Positions 14,449 to 19,842 of a stretch of DNA of 19,842 nt are shown one piece after another. This DNA is from Sulfuricella sp. (lineage in GTDB: Bacteria > Pseudomonadota > Gammaproteobacteria > Burkholderiales > Sulfuricellaceae), in contig JAUYSN010000102.1 in assembly GCA_030696235.1 (NCBI GenBank), positions 1 to 19,842 on the forward strand, written 5' to 3'. Positions within the stretch are counted from its first letter, which is position 1, and every line of letters starts with the position of its first letter. The translations under genes were made by a program, and so were the position numbers. The notes beneath the pieces were generated by a model. It was given only the letters and a program-made list of their open reading frames with translations, was not told the DNA's origin and did not search any database.

Positions 14449-15711
14449 CTATTCCTTACCTATGGATATGCCAAGTTGCTTCAGTTTGCGGTAGAGATGG
14501 GTACGCTCCAGCCCAACGCTTTCCGCCAGGCGGCTCATGTTGCCGCCGACCTTCTTGAGCTGATGCTCGAAATAAATCCGCTCGAACTCGTCGCGCGCCT
14601 CGCGTAACGGCTGATCGAGGGGCAGCGCGTACTGGGCCGTAGATGGCGGAGCGGGGGGGGTGAATTGTCCCAGCACCCGGCTGACGTCCTCGGCAGTAAT
14701 CTCTTTGGACAGGGCGGTCAGCGTCAGCGTTTTCACTGCGTTGTCGAGCTGCGGCAAATTGCCGGGCCAGCTTTCATCGCGCAGAAGATTCAGCGCCGCT
14801 GCGCTGAAATGGCGTGGGGGCGATTGCCCGGTTTCGATCAGCCGCGCCAGCGCCTGCCTGGCGAGATCGGGAATATCCTCGCTGTGTTCGCGCAGGCTGG
14901 GCACCGCCAGCGCCAGACCATTGATAGCCTGAAACAGCCGGGCGTCGAACGCCCCCTCCTCGACCAGCTGGGGCAGGGGCATGGACGTGGCGCACACCAG
15001 GCGCACACCATACTTTTCCAGCTTGTTCAGGATCAGCCCAAGACCCTTCTGTTCCAGCTTGCCCAAATTTCCGATCTCATCCAGGTAGAGCAGGCCATCG
15101 CGCGCCTGCTCCAGCAGGCTCATCGGGTCGTCCGCCAGAACGGCCAGGGTTTCCGGCGCAACCCAGGGGGTGTTCGATCGATGCAGGTAGCGCGCGCACA
15201 ATTCCATGCCGGAGCCCGGTTCCCCGGTCAACAGCAGGGGAGATATCTGATTGGCCACCTGCGCCAGGCGCATTTTCAATTCACTGACGGCGGCACCCGT
15301 TCCTAGGCCGGCCAGCGCCTCTCCGTTGCACGGCAGCGGCTCGCCTTTCCTGAGCGCGCGCTCCACGGTGCTCAGCAGTTTTTGCAGGGCAATGGGCTTT
15401 TCCAGGAAATCCGCGGCACCGATGCGCGTCGCCTCCACCGCGGTATCAATGGTGCCGTGGCCGGACATCATGATCACCGGCATGGTCAGCAGTCCGTTGC
15501 TTTCCCACTCCTTGAGCAGCGTGATGCCGTCGGTGTCCGGCATCCAGATGTCGAGCAGCACCAGGTCAGGACGTTTCTGGCTTCGATAACTGCGCGCCGC
15601 GCCGGCATTATCCGCCAGCGCGACAATGTAGCCCTCGTCATGCAGGATTTCCCTCAGCAGCTCGCGGATGCCGACCTCATCGTCCACCACCAGGATTTCA
15701 TTGGCTGCCAT
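14449..15711 (-). CDS. ntrX: NtrX-like response regulator with degenerate AAA+ domain
   Basis: This 420-aa protein has three parts. The receiver domain (about 4-115) is intact: Asp10/Asp11, phospho-acceptor Asp54 in VLLDIWMP, Ser83 and Lys105. The AAA+ part (about 135-345) is eroded. Walker A reads GEPGSGME (163-170), with Met169 in place of the Lys. Walker B LLYLDEIG (207-214) is kept. The stretch between them is roughly 20 residues shorter than in NtrC-type activators and has no GAFTGA loop. The C-terminal Fis-type helix-turn-helix (about 372-420; NMSRLAESVGLERTHLYRKL) looks functional. It should therefore bind DNA under control of NtrY phosphorylation, but probably not drive sigma-54 open-complex formation. 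Its ATG directly follows the ntrY stop, and kup follows after 3 nt. Confidence 0.9.
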   Translation of the reverse strand: MAANEILVVDDEVGIRELLREILHDEGYIVALADNAGAARSYRSQKRPDLVLLDIWMPDTDGITLLKEWESNGLLTMPVIMMSGHGTIDTAVEATRIGAADFLEKPIALQKLLSTVERALRKGEPLPCNGEALAGLGTGAAVSELKMRLAQVANQISPLLLTGEPGSGMELCARYLHRSNTPWVAPETLAVLADDPMSLLEQARDGLLYLDEIGNLGKLEQKGLGLILNKLEKYGVRLVCATSMPLPQLVEEGAFDARLFQAINGLALAVPSLREHSEDIPDLARQALARLIETGQSPPRHFSAAALNLLRDESWPGNLPQLDNAVKTLTLTALSKEITAEDVSRVLGQFTPPAPPSTAQYALPLDQPLREARDEFERIYFEHQLKKVGGNMSRLAESVGLERTHLYRKLKQLGISIGKE

Positions 15712-17835
15712 TTAAGCCGTTTCCCCGCAGGGTAAATAAATGCAGACGCTCGCCCCGTGGGGCTGACTATTTTCGATTTTCATCCTGCCGTGATGCTCCT
15801 CGATGATTTTTTTGACAACAGCCAGGCCCAGTCCGGTGCCTTTCGGCTTGGTCGTGACATAAGGCTCGAACAATCGCGCCATGAGCGCTTCGGGAAAACC
15901 GCAACCGTTATCCCGGACGGTCAGCCTGACCCAGTTTCCTTCCGCGGCGGTTTCCACCGTGATTTGGGGCTCCTCCGTTTCGGCCAGGGCATCCTGGGCA
16001 TTTTGCAGCAAATTATGCAGCACCTGGCGCAGCAGGGTCGGATCCCCGGTCACCAGCGGCAACGCCGGCGCAAGCCGGGTCGAGATGTGCGCGCCGGAGT
16101 GCTCGTACAGTGCCAGGATTTCGTACACCAGCTGATTGAGGTCCACCGCCTCCAGATTCAGGCTGGGGGCGCGGGCATATTCGCCAAAAGCGTTCACCAT
16201 GCTCTTCAACGCCGTCACCTGATTGACGATGGTTTGCGTCGCCCGCTTCAGCACCTCTGCATCCGGCGCGCTTAATTTTCCCGCAAGCTTGTGCTCGAGC
16301 CGCTCGGCCGAGAGCTGGATCGGTGTGAGCGGATTCTTGATTTCGTGCGCCAGGCGACGCGCCACCTCGCCCCATGCAGCATCACGCTGAGCCTGGAGCA
16401 AATGGGTGATATCATCGAATACCACGATGAAGTCGTTGCCCACCGCCGCCGGCAAGCGCGTGCCGCGCACCAGCAAGACCTGATTGCCGTTCCTGCCGGC
16501 ATATTCCATCTGAGTTTGCCATTCTTTTCCTTCATTGTGGCGAAATTGCGCTTCAACCGCCACAGCGAGCGCCTTCAGCGCTTCGTCATTAAGCGCCCAC
16601 TTGTAGAACCGGCGTTTGCTCAGAACGGATGCATCCACCCCCAGAATTTCCGCGGCGGCAGGGTTCATGGTCTTGAGGCTGAGATTTTCGTCAAACGCCA
16701 GCACCCCGCTCGACAAGTGAGCCAGGATGCTTTCCAGGTAAGCTTTCGCTGTCTCCAGCTGACGCTGGTTGAGCTCGACCACCGCGCGCGCCTCTGCCAA
16801 CTGCCGGGTCATGTCGTTGAACGACTGCATCAGGGAACCCAGCTCGTCCCGGCTATGCACCGCCGGCATGATGCTGAAATCCCCCGAGGCGACGGCCTGA
16901 GTCCCCTTCGCCAGCAGACCAAGTGGAGCGGAAAGGCGCGCGCTCAACAGGAAAGCCAGCGCGATCGAGGAAAGCAATGCAAGCAGCAGAGCCAGCGTCA
17001 AGGTCAGGCCGTAGACCCGCTTCATTCCCAGCCGAGATACGGAAAGCTCCTGGTAATCGCGGTACACCGCCTGCACTGTCTCCGCATCCTTGGCCAGCCG
17101 CTCCGGAACTGGCTGGAACAGCTGCAATACCCGAATATTTTCCTTCAGGCCCAGCACATTGACCGGAACAACCACTCGCAAATACAGGCCTTTTCCAGGA
17201 ATCGACTCGATCGCGGCATAGGGTTGCTGCTGGCGCACCTGGCGCAACAACGAAGGCGCAGGGCGATCAGGTTGCAGGCCGGCGCGCTCGCTGCCGGAAA
17301 AAGCGATGAGTGAGCCGCGTGAACTGAATAGCGCAGCCTCCTGCACGCCCGCCTGCTCGCGCAAGTTGTTAAGCAGCGTCAAAGGCTCGTCGACCGGCTG
17401 ATCCACCAGAGCCAGCGCCATGTATTCCCCTTTTTTATTGAGGTCGCGCACCAGGTTGTCGAGCGCGCTGCGGCCCAGGCTCAGCCCCCCTTCCAGGGCG
17501 TTGTCCACGCGCACGTCGAACCAGGTCTCGATACTCTTGCTCAAAAACTGTACCGAAACCCCGTACACCAGTACGCCGGGAAGCACCGCCATCAAGGCAA
17601 ACATCAGGAGCAGCCTTAACGTCAGCTTCGCACCGAAAACGCGCGCCTTGAGCTTGCGCCGCAGATTCCACAGCTGGTAGAGAACCAGAGCCAGCAGGCA
17701 CGCCGCCAGCGCGCCGTTAAGGCCCAGCAGCAGGGTGTAATATTGCGAAAATGCCGCGGCGTCGCCGCTGGCGTTGGACAGCAAGTACAGCGCCACCGCG
17801 CCGAGGCCCACGCACAGGTAAAGGACGTATTTCAT
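15712..17835 (-). CDS. ntrY: NtrY-like membrane sensor histidine kinase
   Basis: This 707-aa protein has three N-terminal hydrophobic segments (about 4-20, 35-56, 72-93). A periplasmic sensor region (about 95-272) with a PDC-like character follows, then a fourth segment (about 275-297) and a HAMP linker (298-350). Next are a PAS domain (about 360-480), a HisKA dimerisation domain with His497 in RRLAHEIKNPLTPIQLSAER, and a HATPase_c domain with N box HNLLQNAQDA (607-616), G1 DNGCGF (642-647), F box and G2 GTGLGLAVVKKI (667-678). It should autophosphorylate on His497 and pass phosphate to Asp54 of the adjacent NtrX. NtrYX systems are linked to nitrogen, redox and envelope responses, and the signal here cannot be read from sequence. 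The gene sits 25 nt after the DUF4390 gene. Confidence 0.93.
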   Translation of the reverse strand: MKYVLYLCVGLGAVALYLLSNASGDAAAFSQYYTLLLGLNGALAACLLALVLYQLWNLRRKLKARVFGAKLTLRLLLMFALMAVLPGVLVYGVSVQFLSKSIETWFDVRVDNALEGGLSLGRSALDNLVRDLNKKGEYMALALVDQPVDEPLTLLNNLREQAGVQEAALFSSRGSLIAFSGSERAGLQPDRPAPSLLRQVRQQQPYAAIESIPGKGLYLRVVVPVNVLGLKENIRVLQLFQPVPERLAKDAETVQAVYRDYQELSVSRLGMKRVYGLTLTLALLLALLSSIALAFLLSARLSAPLGLLAKGTQAVASGDFSIMPAVHSRDELGSLMQSFNDMTRQLAEARAVVELNQRQLETAKAYLESILAHLSSGVLAFDENLSLKTMNPAAAEILGVDASVLSKRRFYKWALNDEALKALAVAVEAQFRHNEGKEWQTQMEYAGRNGNQVLLVRGTRLPAAVGNDFIVVFDDITHLLQAQRDAAWGEVARRLAHEIKNPLTPIQLSAERLEHKLAGKLSAPDAEVLKRATQTIVNQVTALKSMVNAFGEYARAPSLNLEAVDLNQLVYEILALYEHSGAHISTRLAPALPLVTGDPTLLRQVLHNLLQNAQDALAETEEPQITVETAAEGNWVRLTVRDNGCGFPEALMARLFEPYVTTKPKGTGLGLAVVKKIIEEHHGRMKIENSQPHGASVCIYLPCGETA

Positions 17836-17860
17836 TGCTTCCGCCCCACGCCCGTCAACA

Positions 17861-18544
17861 TCAGGGATTTACGTTCCAGCGGTGCCATTCCGAATCCAGG
17901 TTCCAGTCTTTTGACGCCAGCGCATTCACCTGCAAGGGTTTGGGTAGCTGCGCCAGATCCAGCCTCATGCGCAGGCCGGCTTGATAGACATCCCGTTTTT
18001 TCACCAGCGGCGACTTATCCGGCAGCGGCGTTTTGCCGTCAGCCGAAGGCTTGCCGACCACCAGCGCCTTGTCCACCACCAGAGGCTGGCTGGCTGCCAG
18101 CGGTTTCTCTGTCAGCAGCGCTTTTTCAGCGACATGCCATTTTTGCAGGCGTCCAAGTTCGTGCAGGGCCTCGTTCAGGGAGGAAAAGTTCTGGTATTTG
18201 GCGTTGTTGGTAAGCTGATATTGGCGCGTCAGCGCATGGTAGCTCAAGCGGATATGCTGCTGCGCCGTGACGATGACTTCATCCAGCCAGTACCAGCGCG
18301 GCTTCTTGATCTCAAATTCGACGACAAAATTGAGCGGAACCCCCTTGTTCAAAGTCTCTTCAATCGCCGGACGGAGGCCGATTTCCAGGTCGGCATTCAG
18401 CGCCAGGATTTCGTCCACCACCTCCAGCTCGGCGGATTTGACCTCGATGCCCTCCGCCTTGGCGACCAAAGATGTCGCCAGGAACAGGGCCAGAAGAAAA
18501 ACCCTGGCTGCGGTAAAAAGCCTAGGCTTTGAGCAATAGCGCAT
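17861..18544 (-). CDS. DUF4390 secreted protein with a Lys/Pro-rich insertion
   Basis: The product is 227 aa from ATG 18544 (alternatives ATG 18559 and 18556 give up to 232 aa; none has a clear ribosome site). Residues 1-31 form a signal peptide (RPKR-type basic start, FLLALFLATSLV core, cleavage near AKA/EG), so the protein is exported to the periplasm. The body matches DUF4390: LEIGLRPAIEETLNKGVPLNF, FEIKKPRWYWLDEVI, LSYHALTRQYQLT and, at the end, AGLRMRLDLAQLPKPLQVNAL. Between FSSLNEALHELGRLQKWHV and that end is an extra stretch of about 40 residues built from repeats like EKPLA, DKALVVGKPSA and DKSPLV. It lies between rsmB and ntrY, the usual place for this family in betaproteobacteria; function is unknown. 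It may support envelope sensing by NtrY. It overlaps the end of rsmB by 23 nt. Confidence 0.85.
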   Translation of the reverse strand: MRYCSKPRLFTAARVFLLALFLATSLVAKAEGIEVKSAELEVVDEILALNADLEIGLRPAIEETLNKGVPLNFVVEFEIKKPRWYWLDEVIVTAQQHIRLSYHALTRQYQLTNNAKYQNFSSLNEALHELGRLQKWHVAEKALLTEKPLAASQPLVVDKALVVGKPSADGKTPLPDKSPLVKKRDVYQAGLRMRLDLAQLPKPLQVNALASKDWNLDSEWHRWNVNP

Positions 18545-19793
18545 AATAAAAACCATCATGCTGGAGGTTGGGCGTTAACTGCCCGTCCTTCGCGGTCGGC
18601 AGGGAAAGTGGCAAACATTGGGCATCCTTGTGCCGCTCCAGAAATTGGGCGATTTGTTGTTGGTTTTCCTCGGCAAACACCGAGCAGGTGGCATACAACA
18701 ATTTACCACCACTGCCTAGGACACGCCACAGGGCATCGAGGATTTCCGCCTGCTGAGCGGCAAATGCCGCAATGTCCGCTTCGCGCCGCAGCCACTTGAT
18801 GTCCGGGTGACGCCGCACCACCCCCGACGCGCTACACGGCACATCCGCCAGAATACGCTGAAACGGTTTGCCGTCCCACCACTCCTCCGGCCGGGCTGCA
18901 TTCCCCGCCAAACAATGCGCTTCGAGCTTGAGCCGCTGCAAGGTCTGTTGAATTTTTTTCAGCCGCTCCGGGTCCGAATCCAGGGCGGTCAATGCTATCC
19001 TGGCCCGTTCCAGCAGGTGCGCCGCCTTTCCTCCCGGCGCAGCGCAAGCGTCCAGCACCCGCATCCCGTCGGCGACGTCGAGCAGCCGGGCCGCGAACTG
19101 CGCCCCGGCATCCTGCACTGACGCCATCCCCTCGCCAAAACCCGGTAACTTGTCGACGGAAACCGGCTGGTCCAGCAATATCGCATTTTCTCCGACTTGC
19201 TGCCCTTCGATACCCTGCTGATGCAGCAAGTCGAGATAGGCTTCGGTCGATATCGCCCGGCCATTCACCCGCAGCGTCATCGGCGGGTGCTGGTTGTTGG
19301 TTTCCAGCAGTGTTGCCCAGTCGTCCGGATACTGCCGGCGCAACTTGTCTATCCACCATTGCGGGTGGGAGTAGCGCCCCTCCTCGCTGGCCGCAGCCTG
19401 TTCCAGCAAGCTGATGCGCTGGCGCAGGAAATTGCGCAACACGGCGTTGACCAGCCCCTTGGCCCAGGGTTTTTTCAGGGCCTCGGCCGCCCTGACAGCA
19501 TGATCCACCACGGCGTGCTCCGCCGACCGGCTGTATTGCAGCTGATAAAGCGCCACCAGCAGGAGGGCGCGCACCGCCGCATCCTGCACCGGCTTTTGCA
19601 ACAGAAGGTCGAGAATGGCGTGCAACTGGCCGTAGAAGCGCAGCGTGCCGTAGCTCATATCCTGGGCGGCGGCTCGCTGCTGCGGGGAGAGCGCAGAATG
19701 GCGGGACAGCAGGCCTTGCAAAGCCTGGTTAAGATTTCGCCCAGCCAAGACCTGGGAAACCGCCGTGCTGGCGAGGCGTTGTGATTCGATCAA
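18522..19793 (-). CDS. rsmB: 16S rRNA (cytosine-967-C5)-methyltransferase RsmB
   Basis: This 423-aa protein has an N-terminal NusB-like RNA-binding domain (about 1-135; RLASTAVSQVLAG, LRFYGQLHAILDLLL, NAVLRNFLR) and a C-terminal Rossmann-fold methyltransferase domain. The AdoMet motif is VLDACAAPGGKAAHLLE (247-263). Motif IV DVPCSASGVVRRHPDIKW carries Cys320, and motif VI LLYATCSVFAEENQ carries the catalytic Cys370. This matches E. coli RsmB/Fmu (Sun), which methylates C967 of 16S rRNA in the cytoplasm using S-adenosylmethionine. Start is ATG 19793. It is the first gene of the minus-strand operon within the window; in many relatives fmt and def lie upstream, which here would be beyond the right edge. 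The 3' end overlaps the DUF4390 start. Confidence 0.96.
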   Translation of the reverse strand: MIESQRLASTAVSQVLAGRNLNQALQGLLSRHSALSPQQRAAAQDMSYGTLRFYGQLHAILDLLLQKPVQDAAVRALLLVALYQLQYSRSAEHAVVDHAVRAAEALKKPWAKGLVNAVLRNFLRQRISLLEQAAASEEGRYSHPQWWIDKLRRQYPDDWATLLETNNQHPPMTLRVNGRAISTEAYLDLLHQQGIEGQQVGENAILLDQPVSVDKLPGFGEGMASVQDAGAQFAARLLDVADGMRVLDACAAPGGKAAHLLERARIALTALDSDPERLKKIQQTLQRLKLEAHCLAGNAARPEEWWDGKPFQRILADVPCSASGVVRRHPDIKWLRREADIAAFAAQQAEILDALWRVLGSGGKLLYATCSVFAEENQQQIAQFLERHKDAQCLPLSLPTAKDGQLTPNLQHDGFYYALLLKA

Positions 19794-19820
19794 AATAGTT
19801 TTCTAAAAACGGCGATTAAC

Positions 19821-19837
19821 CACGAATGGCACGAATG
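19821..19837 (+). repeat. short direct repeat CACGAATG x2
   Basis: CACGAATG occurs at 19821-19828 and again at 19830-19837, a 9-bp period. Arrays of this kind (ACCACGAATGG CACGAAT...) are scattered between genes in many environmental proteobacteria. The window edge cuts it off, so array length is unknown. Confidence 0.5.
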
Positions 19838-19842
19838 TTCAC

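Overview
The window reads as a chromosomal segment of a Gram-negative proteobacterium, most likely a betaproteobacterium of the Nitrosomonadales kind. The basis is the minus-strand gene order rsmB - DUF4390 protein - ntrY - ntrX followed by a potassium transporter, the high-GC codon usage, and a short CACGAAT repeat of a type seen in such genomes. This is inference from gene content; no species can be named.

There are two halves. The left half (1-10588) is an accessory, defence-island-like stretch. It starts with the 3' end of a tRNA gene (1-31), followed directly by three degenerate 10-bp repeats that look like recombinase arm sites. Next comes a tiny minus-strand membrane-protein gene (37 aa, not previously obvious because of its size) with its own intrinsic terminator. 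Then come an AbiE type IV toxin-antitoxin pair (abiEi-abiEii) with a perfect 19-bp operator-like inverted repeat at its start, a structured 200-bp intergenic region, a J-domain protein, a DUF1841-like protein, a 36-aa leader ORF, and a complete type I Wadjet operon jetA-jetB-jetC-jetD (3839-10588). Wadjet is an SMC-like complex that recognises circular plasmids and cleaves them through JetD. All four genes are intact and their key motifs are visible: Walker A, SMC signature and Walker B in JetC, and Toprim acidic residues in JetD.

The right half (10555-19793) is mostly core genome. A PDC-sensor protein gene (minus) overlaps the end of jetD tail to tail. It is divergent from a NYN/LOTUS-domain RNA-binding or nuclease-like protein gene (plus). 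Then a tightly packed five-gene minus-strand operon runs from right to left: rsmB (16S rRNA m5C967 methyltransferase), DUF4390 secreted protein, ntrY (membrane histidine kinase), ntrX (response regulator) and kup (K+ uptake). The ntrX product is unusual: its AAA+ domain has lost the Walker A lysine and the GAFTGA region, so it is unlikely to activate sigma-54 polymerase in the usual way.

The points most worth a second look are the degenerate NtrX, the short gene translationally coupled to jetA, the tandem hairpins between jetC and jetD, the small membrane-protein gene beside the tRNA, and the structured region between abiEii and the J-domain gene. No integrase, transposase or CRISPR array is visible in the window.
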